Shown here piece after piece: positions 39,615 through 47,760 of a stretch of 64,000 bases of DNA. This DNA comes from Nonomuraea sp. PA05. GTDB taxonomy: Bacteria > Actinomycetota > Actinomycetes > Streptosporangiales > Streptosporangiaceae. The first letter of the stretch is position 1, and every line of letters begins with the position of its first letter. A program made the position numbers and the translations under genes. The notes beneath the pieces are model-generated. The model saw only the letters and a list, made by a program, of their open reading frames with translations, did no database searches and was not told where the DNA came from. The stretch lies in NCBI RefSeq assembly GCF_008086045.1, contig NZ_VSEY01000001.1, forward strand, positions 1-64,000, given 5' to 3'.

Positions 39615-41141
39615 ATGCTCCCCGTAGACCTGCCCGGCACGGTGCGTGACGCGCTGCTCGCCCCGCTCGTCGACCACCACTGCCACGGGGTGCGCCGCGA
39701 CGACCTGAGCAGAGCGCAGTTCGAGCTGCTCAGCGGCGAGGGCGGCAGCCCGGCACCGCCCGGCACCACGCACTTCGACACGCCGTTCGGCGCGGCCGTG
39801 CGCCGCTGGTGCGCGCCGCTGCTCGACCTGGAGCCGCACGCGCCGCCCGCCGTCTACCTGGCCCGCCGCACCGAGCTGGGGGCGGGCGAGGTGAACCGGC
39901 GGCTGCTGACCGGCGCCGGGGTGGTGGCGTTCCTGGTGGACGCCTCCCCGGACACCTACGCCGACAGCCGCACCGCCGCCTCTGCCGCCCTCCACCCCGT
40001 CACCCACGCCGCCATGTTCGGCGGCACCCGTGACGCCGCCTCTGCCGCCACCCACGCCGCCACTTTTGGCGCCAGTAACGCCGCCACCCATGGCGCCAGT
40101 AACGCCGCCACCCATGGCGCCAGTAACGCCGCCACCCATGGCGCCAGTAACGCCGCCACCCATGGCGCCACTAACGCCGACGCCTATGGCGCCGCCCACG
40201 CCGACGCCTATGGCGCCACTAACGCCGCCACCTATGGCACCGCCCACGCCGACGCCTTTGGCACCACTCACGCCGACGCCTACGGCAGCGCCCACGCCGG
40301 CAGCCGCGCCGCCACGTCCGCCGGCTTCGCCCTCGACCTCGACGTGCTGACCGCCGCCGAGATGGGCCGTCACGGCGGCGCCGCCGCCGACGAACTCGTC
40401 CGGATCGAGCGCATCGAGCGGGACGTCGCCGCCACCGCGGAGCTGGCCGTGGACTACCTCGACAACCTGGCCGAGGAACTGGCCGCCAGGGCCGCCAGGG
40501 CGGTCGGCCTGAAGACCGTCATCGGCGCCCGCTGCGGCCTCGACTTCGACCCGGCCAGGCCCTCCAGGGGAGCGGTGATCGCGGCGGCCAACCGCCGCCT
40601 GTCCGACCCCAAGGAAGTGCTCACCGACCACGTCCTGCTGCGCTACCTGCTGTGGAGCGCGATCGACGTGGCCAGGGAGCGGGGCCTGCCCATGCAGTTC
40701 CACACCGGGTTCGGCGGGCAGACCGGCGAGCCGCACCGCGCCGACCCGGCCAGGCTGAGCGCGTTCGCCGCGGCGCTGCAGCCGCTCGGCGTGCCGGTGA
40801 TCCTGCTGCACTGCTACCCGTTCCACCGCCAGGCCGCCCACCTGGCCGGGGTCTTCCCGCACGTGTACGTGGACGTCGGCCTGGCCCCGCCGCACGGCAC
40901 CGCCGCCGCGGCCCGGGTCATGGACGAGATGCTGGAGCTGGCGCCGTTCCACAAGCAGCTCTTCAGCTCCGGCTGCCGCGGGCTGGCCGAGACCGGCTAC
41001 CTGGGCGCGCTGACCTACCGGCGGGCCCTGGCCGCCGCGCTGGAGACGCGGATCGAGGCGGGGGAGTGGAGCACGTCCGACGCCGCCCGCGTCGCGCACA
41101 TGATCGGGTCGGGGAACGCGCGGCGCGTCTATCGTTTGTGA
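39615..41141 (+). CDS. Amidohydrolase family protein with a large repeat insertion
   Basis: A 508-residue metal-dependent hydrolase like those fused to glutamine synthetase-type proteins. VDHHCHG supplies two His ligands, MQFHTGFGG and LLHCYPFHRQA later ones, and LFSSGCRGLAETGYLG is where the final Asp would normally lie (here a Ser/Cys-rich turn). Residues ~115-235 are a low-complexity Ala/His/Thr/Asn/Gly insertion, mostly octapeptides GASNAATH, between FLVDASPDTY and LTAAEMGRHGG. Without it the length (~385) would be normal. A TAGAGT box lies six bases before the ATG, suggesting a leaderless message. Confidence 0.8.
   Translation: MLPVDLPGTVRDALLAPLVDHHCHGVRRDDLSRAQFELLSGEGGSPAPPGTTHFDTPFGAAVRRWCAPLLDLEPHAPPAVYLARRTELGAGEVNRRLLTGAGVVAFLVDASPDTYADSRTAASAALHPVTHAAMFGGTRDAASAATHAATFGASNAATHGASNAATHGASNAATHGASNAATHGATNADAYGAAHADAYGATNAATYGTAHADAFGTTHADAYGSAHAGSRAATSAGFALDLDVLTAAEMGRHGGAAADELVRIERIERDVAATAELAVDYLDNLAEELAARAARAVGLKTVIGARCGLDFDPARPSRGAVIAAANRRLSDPKEVLTDHVLLRYLLWSAIDVARERGLPMQFHTGFGGQTGEPHRADPARLSAFAAALQPLGVPVILLHCYPFHRQAAHLAGVFPHVYVDVGLAPPHGTAAAARVMDEMLELAPFHKQLFSSGCRGLAETGYLGALTYRRALAAALETRIEAGEWSTSDAARVAHMIGSGNARRVYRL
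40068..40299. repeat. 24-bp tandem repeat inside an amidohydrolase gene
   Basis: About nine full and one partial 24-base units. The first four encode identical GASNAATH octapeptides, the later ones diverge (GATNADAY, GAAHADAY, GTAHADAF and so on). Degenerate relatives extend upstream to about 39950. The frame is kept. Confidence 0.95.
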
Positions 41142-41257
41142 CGGCCGGGAAATCCATCATTCCCTTTTCAATTGATCGAATTGTGATTTGTCTCCCTGTC
41201 AATGTCCCGGTGATGATCGGGGGCGCCAGAAAACCATCGCACACACCTGGAGGTGTC

Positions 41258-43960
41258 GTGTCCTGGCGTCCCATCACCCTTGCCGCCGCGTTATGCGCGG
41301 CCTTGTTCTTCCCCGGTGTTGCAGTGGCGGAAGACCCGCCACCCGAGGTGGAGAACCGGGCGGGCACCCGCGCGCCCGCCGAGGTGCGCGGCTTGTCCGA
41401 GCCCGCCCAGGCGGGCGACCCCGTCGCCGCGGCCAGGGCGCACCTGGCCGACCCGCGCTACCACCTCGACCCCGCCGAGCTCACCCCGCTGCGGACCGTC
41501 GTGGACGGCCGGGACGAGACCGTCAGGTTCGCCCAGCGCCACCGCGGCCTGCCCGTCTTCGGCGCGCACTACCTCGTGCACTTCCGCACGGACGGCGGGC
41601 AGCGTGAGGTGGTCGGCGCGGGTGGCCGCTTCCTCACCGAGCTGAGCGTCGATCCGACCCCGTCCGTCACCGCGGACACCGCCGCCAGGATCGCCCGCGG
41701 CCTGATGTCCCGCTCCCACGGCGCGACCCAGAGCCCAGGCCAGGGCCACACTCAGGGCCGCGCTCAGGGCCCGGCTCAGGGCCCGGCTCAGGGCCCGGCG
41801 CAGGACGTGACCGCCAGGACCGGCGAGCTGGTCGTGGTGCCGCGCGGCGCTGGCGTGCTCGCCTGGCACGTCGTGCTCAGCGGGCGCGCCGCCGGACGTC
41901 CCCTGCTGCTCGACGCGTACGTGGACGCCCGCTCCGGCCGTCCCCTGTTCACCGTGGACCGGCTCCGGTACGAGGGCCCCGTGCAGGGCAGCGGCCAGAC
42001 CGCCCACGGCCGGACCGTCACGCTCAACGCCTACCAGCGCGCCGACGGCGCCTACGAGCTGCGCGACCGCGGCCGCGCGATGTGGAACGGCACCACCGGC
42101 GAGATCCTCACCTACGACGCCCGTGGCGGCGACGTCTTCGACTACCTGGGATCGGGCATCCCGCCCGGCACCGAGCTCGCCCGTTCCGCGACGCCCGCGT
42201 TCGGCCCCGAGCACACCGACAGCGGCGCCGTGGACGCCCACTGGGGCGCCGGCCAGGTCTACGAGTTCTACCGGGGCCTCGGCCGCGACGGCCTCGACGG
42301 CCAGGGCGGCACCATGCACTCCGTCGTCAACGTCACCATCGACGGCGAGCCGTTCGCCAACGCCTTCTGGGACGGCACCAAGATGATCTACGGCGGAGGC
42401 GGCCCCGACTACCACTCCTTCGCCGCCAGCCTCGACGTGGTCGGCCACGAGATGACCCACGGCGTCATCCAGCACAGCGCCAACCTGGTCTACCTCGGCC
42501 AGTCGGGCGCGATCAACGAGGGCCTGGCCGACTACTTCGGCAACGCCGTCCAGGTCGACACGCTCGGCATCCCGATGAGCGACCCGAACGCGAGCCTGCT
42601 GGGCGAGGACCTGTGCAAGACCCTGCCGCCCACGGAATGCGCCGGCCGCGACCTCGGCGACGGCCGCGTGGCCGGCGAGGACTACCTCGGCGTGACCATC
42701 ACCTTCGACAACGGCGGCGTGCACCTCAACTCCACGATCTTCTCCGGCGTCCTGTGGGACGTCAGGGAGCGGCTCGGCGGACGCAAGGCCGACAAGCTCG
42801 CCTACAAGGCGCTGACCGAGTACATGACGCCGCTCGACGACTTCACGGACGGCCGCCGCGCCGTCGAGTCGGCCGCCCGCGCCCTCGGCTGGTCCGCCCG
42901 CGACCGGCTGACGGTCGCGCTGGCGTTCGAGCGGCACGGCATCAGGCCGGGCTGGGAGCGGACCATCCGCACCGACAGCCGCGTGCTGATCGACAACATC
43001 ACCGACTTCAACGCCATCCCCGACGTGGCCGGCGACCGTTACGTGATCTCCAACTCCTCGCCCGACGGCGCGGCCCCGCCCTGGATCCTCACCGGACGCC
43101 TGCGCGGCGGCAAGCCCGTGACGCTGTCGGAAGGCGACCGGTGGAACTACTACCCGGCGACCGACGGCAGGCAGGCCGTCTGGGCGTCGTACGACACCGC
43201 GCAGACCAGCTTCCAGATCCACGCCCGCCCACTCGACGCGAGCACCCCGCCGCGCCTCGTGTACCAGGCGCCCGACCTGGTCACCGAGCTGGACGTGGCC
43301 GGCGACGTCATCGCCTGGCAGATCTTCGAGCAGGCGAGCGGCGAGACGGAGATCTGGATCAAGCGCGGCGACGCCGCGCCGGTCAAGGTCACCGCGGCGG
43401 CCGGTGTCAGCGGGTACCAGCCGTCGCTCAACGGCGGCAGGCTCGCCTACGTGCGGGTCTGGGAGGAGGATGGCGCCCTCCACAGCACGCCCGCGATCTA
43501 CGACGTGGCGGCCGGCACCGAGGTCGTCGTCCCCGAGGTGCCCGGCACCGGCGGCCTGCCCTCGGACAGCGCCATGCCGATCATGCTCAGCCGGTACGTC
43601 GCCTGGGCCGTCGACACCGACGCCGACGGCCGCTACGGCATCATGCGCGCCGCCGCCGACGGCACCGGAACCACCGCCGTCGTGCCCGACGGCCCCGCCG
43701 CGCCGCAGCCCATCTGGTTCCACGCCAACGACACCCGGGTGGCCATCGGGGCGTGGCCGGAGGGAGACACCCTGGAGAACGCCACCCTGCCGAAGATCTA
43801 CCAGGCGCCGCTCACCGGCGGGCCGCTGCAGCGCTACTCCTGCAACAGAGGGCTGCAGGACTACTTCTCCGCCGGCGAGGGCGGCACGATCGCCTGGCTC
43901 GACGGGACCGCGGGCGACACCGACCTGGTGACCCGCGACAGGGCCGCCGTCCGCTGCTGA
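41258..43960 (+). CDS. Secreted M4 (thermolysin-like) metalloprotease with a C-terminal propeller-like region
   Basis: A 900-residue exoenzyme. A signal peptide ends near residue 24 (GVAVA-ED), an FTP-type propeptide covers ~60-230, and the catalytic domain ~250-590 has the zinc motif HEMTH (397-401), third ligand Glu421 in NEGLADYFG, and a GGVHLNSTIFS strand with the transition-state His. Residues ~600-900 contain TolB/WD-like blades (RWNYYPATDGRQAVWASYD, ISGYQPSL-like strands). Five 12-bp repeats add a Gln/Gly-rich stretch (~161-182) within the propeptide. The GTG at 41258 has GGAGG four bases upstream; an ATG at 41213 has no ribosome site. The AT-rich 41142-41257 probably holds the promoter. 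Confidence 0.9.
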   Translation: MSWRPITLAAALCAALFFPGVAVAEDPPPEVENRAGTRAPAEVRGLSEPAQAGDPVAAARAHLADPRYHLDPAELTPLRTVVDGRDETVRFAQRHRGLPVFGAHYLVHFRTDGGQREVVGAGGRFLTELSVDPTPSVTADTAARIARGLMSRSHGATQSPGQGHTQGRAQGPAQGPAQGPAQDVTARTGELVVVPRGAGVLAWHVVLSGRAAGRPLLLDAYVDARSGRPLFTVDRLRYEGPVQGSGQTAHGRTVTLNAYQRADGAYELRDRGRAMWNGTTGEILTYDARGGDVFDYLGSGIPPGTELARSATPAFGPEHTDSGAVDAHWGAGQVYEFYRGLGRDGLDGQGGTMHSVVNVTIDGEPFANAFWDGTKMIYGGGGPDYHSFAASLDVVGHEMTHGVIQHSANLVYLGQSGAINEGLADYFGNAVQVDTLGIPMSDPNASLLGEDLCKTLPPTECAGRDLGDGRVAGEDYLGVTITFDNGGVHLNSTIFSGVLWDVRERLGGRKADKLAYKALTEYMTPLDDFTDGRRAVESAARALGWSARDRLTVALAFERHGIRPGWERTIRTDSRVLIDNITDFNAIPDVAGDRYVISNSSPDGAAPPWILTGRLRGGKPVTLSEGDRWNYYPATDGRQAVWASYDTAQTSFQIHARPLDASTPPRLVYQAPDLVTELDVAGDVIAWQIFEQASGETEIWIKRGDAAPVKVTAAAGVSGYQPSLNGGRLAYVRVWEEDGALHSTPAIYDVAAGTEVVVPEVPGTGGLPSDSAMPIMLSRYVAWAVDTDADGRYGIMRAAADGTGTTAVVPDGPAAPQPIWFHANDTRVAIGAWPEGDTLENATLPKIYQAPLTGGPLQRYSCNRGLQDYFSAGEGGTIAWLDGTAGDTDLVTRDRAAVRC
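41741..41800. repeat. 12-bp tandem repeat in the protease propeptide, five units
   Basis: Units of CAGGGC(C)xxxxCT: two variant copies then three nearly identical CAGGGCCCGGC(T/G). They encode QGHT, QGRA and QGPA. The frame is kept. Confidence 0.9.
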
Positions 43961-43983
43961 CGCGCGTCATGTGACAAGGCATG

Positions 43984-44041
43984 CCAGGTCGCTGACCTGG
44001 TGAGGCGCCCGCCGTACTGAGGTGAGGGGGCGGCGGGCGCC
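43984..44041. terminator. Two consecutive hairpins after the M4 protease gene
   Basis: CCAGGTC-GCT-GACCTGG at 43984-44000, then GGCGCCCGCCG (44004-44014) with CGGCGGGCGCC (44031-44041), both perfect. Together a strong terminator in front of thyX. Confidence 0.7.
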
Positions 44042-44110
44042 GACTCGCGCGCGGGGCCGCGACCTGGTTTGCTTGGGCCGTCACACTGCCGATCCGAGCG
44101 GGGGCTCCCC

Positions 44111-44893
44111 ATGCGCACAGTCGAACCCGAGGTCTACATCGTCGCCCGTCCGTCACTGGACTACGACGAGCTGGGCCGCTACCTGCGCGAGGTCGGCGGC
44201 GAGAGCTGGCTGGAGCGGCTCGACCGCGGCGACCTCGACGCCCAGAACCTCGCCGAGTTCGCCGGCCGGCTCTGCTACCGCTCCTTCGAGCCCGGCCTCA
44301 ACCCCAACGTGGTCAAGATCAGGGACAACCAGGACGACTACCTGCGCAACATCCTGGCCAGCGCCCACGGGTCCGTCCTTGAGCACGTCAGCTTCAGCTT
44401 CGTGCTGCACAACGTCAGCCGCGTGCTCACGCACGAGCTGGTCAGGCACCGTCCCGGCGTGGCCATCTCGCAGGAGTCGCTGCGCTTCGTCCGGCTCGAC
44501 GAGCTGCCGTTCTGGTTCCCCGAGTGGGCGCAGGCCGACGAGGAGCTGATGAAGCGCGCCACCGGCGTGCTGGAGCAGCTCGAGCAGTTCCAGCTCTGGA
44601 TGGCCGAGCACTTCGGGCTCGACGAGGAGGGCGTGCCCTTCTCCGAGAAGAAGCACCGGACCTCGTTCATGCGCAGGTTCGCCCCCGAGGGCCTGGCGAC
44701 CGGGCTGGTGTGGACGGCCAACGTGCGCACGCTGCGGCACACCATCGAGGCCCGCACCGCCGCCGGCGCGGAGGAGGAGATCCGCCTGCTGTTCCAGCGC
44801 ATCGGCGAGCTGATGCGCCAGGAGGCCCCCGCCCTCTTCGGCGACTACGTCGTCGAGGACGGGGCCTGGATCCCGGGCTGGCGCAAGGTCTGA
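44111..44893 (+). CDS. thyX: FAD-dependent thymidylate synthase ThyX
   Basis: A 260-residue flavin enzyme that makes dTMP from dUMP with methylenetetrahydrofolate. The signature RHR-x8-SxR is met by RHRPGVAISQESLR. The segment HGSVLEHVSFSFVLHNVSR before it and the C-terminal NVRTLRHTIEARTAAGAEEEIR are typical. The insertion between is longer than in short ThyX proteins. The ATG at 44111 is the better of two starts; an upstream GTG at 44069 would extend it by 14 residues without family support. No thyA is visible in the window. Confidence 0.92.
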   Translation: MRTVEPEVYIVARPSLDYDELGRYLREVGGESWLERLDRGDLDAQNLAEFAGRLCYRSFEPGLNPNVVKIRDNQDDYLRNILASAHGSVLEHVSFSFVLHNVSRVLTHELVRHRPGVAISQESLRFVRLDELPFWFPEWAQADEELMKRATGVLEQLEQFQLWMAEHFGLDEEGVPFSEKKHRTSFMRRFAPEGLATGLVWTANVRTLRHTIEARTAAGAEEEIRLLFQRIGELMRQEAPALFGDYVVEDGAWIPGWRKV

Positions 44894-44926
44894 GACCCGG
44901 CGGCCACCACCCGGGGTGCGGCGCGC

Positions 44927-44990
44927 GGCGGGTGCCGGGCGGCTGAGCGATCAGGCGAGCGTGGCGGGTGCCGGGCGGTCAGGCGAGCGC
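44927..44990. repeat. Duplication of the 3' end of the MoaD-like gene
   Basis: Two copies of GGCGGGTGCCGGGCGG...TCAGGCGAGCG; one (44963-44990) contains the stop codon of the gene, the other (44927-44962) has an extra eight bases inside. Confidence 0.8.
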
Positions 44991-45290
44991 GGGGAGCACG
45001 TAGACCTCGGCGCCCGGCGGCAGCGCGCAGTCGAGGCCGCCGAGCCCCTGGGCGTTCTCCCCGCACACGATCATGCTGATGTGCCTGCGGATGCGCCCGT
45101 ACTCGTCACGCAGCCGCTCCTCCAGCATCGGGTGCGTACGCCGCAGCATGTCGAGGGCCGAGCCCAGGGTGGGCGGCGAGTCGCGATCGGCGCCGACGGC
45201 GAAGACCTTGACCTCCGTACGCCCGCTCACCCACCTCCGCAGCGAGCTGGGCAGCACGAACACCACCATCGTCACCGGTTTCGACACCAT
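44979..45290 (-). CDS. MoaD/ThiS-like (beta-grasp) protein lacking the C-terminal Gly-Gly
   Basis: A 103-residue protein with a ubiquitin-like fold pattern: VVFVLPSSLRRWVSG, then TLGSALDMLRRTHPMLEERLRDEYG, HISMIVCGENAQGLGGLDCALPPGAEVYVLPALA. It ends in PALA; sulphur carriers of this family end in Gly-Gly, which is needed for adenylation and thiocarboxylation. Here the terminal Gly-Gly is missing and the stop codon lies in a duplicated segment. It follows the BNR-repeat gene by three bases, a pairing I recall in other actinobacteria. It may be a non-thiolated partner or a truncated carrier. Confidence 0.75.
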   Translation of the reverse strand: MVSKPVTMVVFVLPSSLRRWVSGRTEVKVFAVGADRDSPPTLGSALDMLRRTHPMLEERLRDEYGRIRRHISMIVCGENAQGLGGLDCALPPGAEVYVLPALA

Positions 45291-45293
45291 GCG

Positions 45294-46373
45294 TCAGAGC
45301 ACCGCCGCCCGCACCGTCAGTACGTCGGGCAGGTGCGTCGCGATCGGCGCCCACGTCTCGCCGTCGTCGAGCGAGCCGTAGACCTCGCCGTCGCGCGTGC
45401 CGAAGAACACCCCCGCCTCCGACGCCGTCATCGCGTCACGCAGCACGGTCGCGTGCACCGGCCCCTCGGGCAGCCCCTTCGAGAACGCCTGCCAGGTTCT
45501 GCCGCCGTCGTCGCTGCGGTGGGGCTGGTAGCGGTGCCCGACCGGGGTGCGGTCGATGTCGGCCGTCAGCGGCAGCACGTAGACCGTGTCGGGCCGCGTC
45601 GGGTGCACCACGACCGGGAACCCGAAGTCGGACGGCAGCGGCGAGCCGATGTCGTGCCAGCTCCCGCCGAAGTCGTCGCTGCGGTAGACGCCGAAATGGT
45701 GCTGCAGGTAGAGCCGCTCAGGCCGGGACGGGTGCATGGACACCTTGTGCACGCACTGCCCGTACTCCGGGTACTGCTGGCCCTCCGGCATGAACGGGGC
45801 GCGGATGTTCTTGTTGGCCGCCTCCCACGACAGGCCGCCGTCGGTGGAGCGGTAGAAGCCCGCGGCCGACACCGCGATCGCCATGATCTCCGGGTCGGTG
45901 GGGTGGTTGACGATCGTGTGCAGGCACAGGCCGCCGCCGCCCGGCTGCCAGTGCTCGCGGTGCGGGTGCTCCCAGAGCCCCTCGACCAGCCGGTAGGTGA
46001 CACCGCGGTCCTCCGAGCGGAACAGCGCGGCGGGCTCGACGCCCGCCCACACCACGTCGGGCTCCGACGGCGAGGGCGCGAGCTGCCAGACCCTGGTCAG
46101 CGTGGCCCCGGTCTGCTCGGGGAAGGCGATCGGCGGCTGCTCGGCCTCCTGCCAGCTCGCGCCGAGGTCGTCGGAGTACATGACGGACGGGCCGAAGTGG
46201 CCGTACTCGATGCCGGCGAGCAGCCGGGGAGTGGTGCCGCGGGTGTCGATCGCGACCGAGGGGATCGCGACCGTGGAGAACTGGATCGGCTCGACCCTGA
46301 AGGGGCCGCCGCCGATCGAACGGGCGAGGAACAGGCCCTTGCGGGTGCCGATCGCGACCACTGCGTCACTCAT
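45294..46373 (-). CDS. BNR/Asp-box repeat beta-propeller protein
   Basis: A 359-residue cytosolic propeller with five Asp-box motifs of the type SxDxGxxW (SDDLGASW, STDGGLSW, SDDFGGSW, SDDGGRTW, SLDDGETW). The opening MSDAVVAIGTRKGLFLARS is common to a group of exo-sialidase-like proteins that lack sialidase catalytic residues. The function is unknown; the coupled MoaD-like gene suggests a joint role. GAGGAG lies six bases before the ATG. Divergent from the XRE regulator. Confidence 0.85.
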   Translation of the reverse strand: MSDAVVAIGTRKGLFLARSIGGGPFRVEPIQFSTVAIPSVAIDTRGTTPRLLAGIEYGHFGPSVMYSDDLGASWQEAEQPPIAFPEQTGATLTRVWQLAPSPSEPDVVWAGVEPAALFRSEDRGVTYRLVEGLWEHPHREHWQPGGGGLCLHTIVNHPTDPEIMAIAVSAAGFYRSTDGGLSWEAANKNIRAPFMPEGQQYPEYGQCVHKVSMHPSRPERLYLQHHFGVYRSDDFGGSWHDIGSPLPSDFGFPVVVHPTRPDTVYVLPLTADIDRTPVGHRYQPHRSDDGGRTWQAFSKGLPEGPVHATVLRDAMTASEAGVFFGTRDGEVYGSLDDGETWAPIATHLPDVLTVRAAVL

Positions 46374-46574
46374 CGAATCTCCTCAAGCGTGGAAACCTTG
46401 TCCTGCTGGGCGTGGGGAAGCGTGGGATGGTGCGGGGGAAATCCCCTTCCTCTGTGGCAGGGGAGCCGCCGTGGCGGAGCTCCCGTGCGGGCTTGCGGCC
46501 ATCGTGCCACGCGCGACCGACAGTTACCGAGCACTGGGAGATTCCCCGCGCAAGCCGGGCGTGGACCGCCGGGC

Positions 46575-46591
46575 ATTACCTGAGGGGTAAT
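46575..46591. promoter_or_regulatory. Palindrome before the XRE regulator
   Basis: ATTACC-(5)-GGTAAT, perfect arms. It touches the predicted -35 box (TCGAGA, 46591-46596) of the leaderless promoter with TACGGT at 46614-46619, so autoregulation or control of the divergent BNR gene is plausible. Confidence 0.5.
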
Positions 46592-46626
46592 CGAGAGCCT
46601 TCCCCGCGACGGCTACGGTGTCCGGC

Positions 46627-47424
46627 ATGGGAGCTGTGGCCGTACATGAGGATTCTTTCGGAGCGTTGCTGCGGTCGTGGCGGCAGCGGAGGCGGACGAG
46701 CCAGCTCGACCTGGCCATCGAGGCCGACGTGTCCGCCCGGCACATCAGTTTTCTGGAGACGGGCCGCGCCCGGCCGAGCCGCGAGATGGTGATGAGACTG
46801 GCCGAGGAGCTGGAGGTGCCGCTGCGGCACCGCAACAGGTTGCTGATGGCGGCCGGGTTCGCGCCCGTCTACCCCGAGCGGGAGGTGCGCGCCCCCGAGA
46901 TGGAGGTGGTCCGGCAGGCGCTGGACAAGATCCTGGCCGGGCACGAGCCGTACCCGGCGGTGGTGGTGGACGCGACGTGGAACCTGGTGGCGGCGAACGC
47001 GGCCGCCGCGATGTTCATGGAGGGCGTGCCCGACGAGCTGCTGCGCGAGCCGATCAACGTGATGCGGCTGTCGCTGCACCCGCAGGCGATGGGCGGGCGG
47101 CTGCTCAACCTGGCCGAAGTGCGGGCCCACCTGCTGCACCAGCTCCGGCGGCAGGCCGAGATGTCCGGGAACGGGCAGCTCGCCGAGTTGCACGACGAGC
47201 TGGCGGCCTACACCTATCCGGGGGTGGACCTCAACGTGGCGCACGTGCCGGGGCCCGCCGACATCCTGGTGCCGCTGCGGATCGCGGCGGGGGATCGGGT
47301 GTTGTCCATGTTCACCACGATCGCCACGTTCGGGACGCCGGTGGACGTGACGGTGTCGGAGCTGGCCATCGAGACGTTCTGGCCGAGTGATGAGGAGACC
47401 GCCGCCGCGTTCCGCAAGCCCTGA
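46627..47424 (+). CDS. XRE family regulator with MmyB-like ligand-binding domain
   Basis: A 265-residue regulator. Residues ~8-70 form a Cro/C1-type helix-turn-helix (SQLDLAIEADVSARHISFLETGRARPS). Residues ~100-260 are the MmyB-like PAS-related domain (YPAVVVDATWNLVAANAAAAMFM), which binds fatty acid in the Chloroflexus structure. Such regulators often control a nearby oxidoreductase. A TACGGT box seven bases before the ATG indicates a leaderless message; a GTG at 46618 is less likely. Confidence 0.9.
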   Translation: MGAVAVHEDSFGALLRSWRQRRRTSQLDLAIEADVSARHISFLETGRARPSREMVMRLAEELEVPLRHRNRLLMAAGFAPVYPEREVRAPEMEVVRQALDKILAGHEPYPAVVVDATWNLVAANAAAAMFMEGVPDELLREPINVMRLSLHPQAMGGRLLNLAEVRAHLLHQLRRQAEMSGNGQLAELHDELAAYTYPGVDLNVAHVPGPADILVPLRIAAGDRVLSMFTTIATFGTPVDVTVSELAIETFWPSDEETAAAFRKP

Positions 47425-47459
47425 CGCGCTCCGGCCCCGCTCAGGAGCGGCCCCCCGTT

Positions 47460-47760
47460 GGCAGGACGCCTCCCAGGGCCCGTCTGCCCAGCGGGGCGCC
47501 TCCCAGGGCCCGCCTGCCCAGCGGGGCGCCTCCCAGGGGATCGTCCTCCGGCGGGGGTGCTTCCCAAAGGACCGTCCCTCCAGCAGGGCGCCTCCTTAGG
47601 GCCGCGCGCGAGGAGACCGGACCCTGGCGGGCGTCCGCTGAGGGACGGGACGCCGGCGAGCGCTCTGCGACGGGACGCCTGCGGGCGTCCGCGGAGGGAC
47701 GGGGCGCTAGCGGGCGGTCGGGGGGACGGGACGCTAGCGGGCGGTCGGGGAGGCGACCGC
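47460..47760. repeat. Repeat-rich region, 30-bp and 27-bp units
   Basis: No gene lies between 47425 and 47733. At 47461-47538 a 30-base unit (GCGGGGCGCCTCCCAGGGCC...) is repeated about 2.6 times, then degenerates. At 47707-47760 a 27-base unit occurs twice; the second copy contains the stop codon (TAG) of the sialidase-like gene, so its 3' end is duplicated. Confidence 0.85.

Noticed and set aside
38337-41099. Very long open frame on the minus strand opposite trpE and the amidohydrolase gene
   Set aside because: It mirrors strong genes on the plus strand and has no domain; high GC makes such shadow frames common here.
40652-41257. N-terminal extension of the M4 protease frame
   Set aside because: It overlaps the amidohydrolase gene in another frame; the signal peptide begins at 41258.
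44894-44978. Terminator after thyX
   Set aside because: Possible pairings are imperfect and conflict with the duplicated segment; not strong enough to call.
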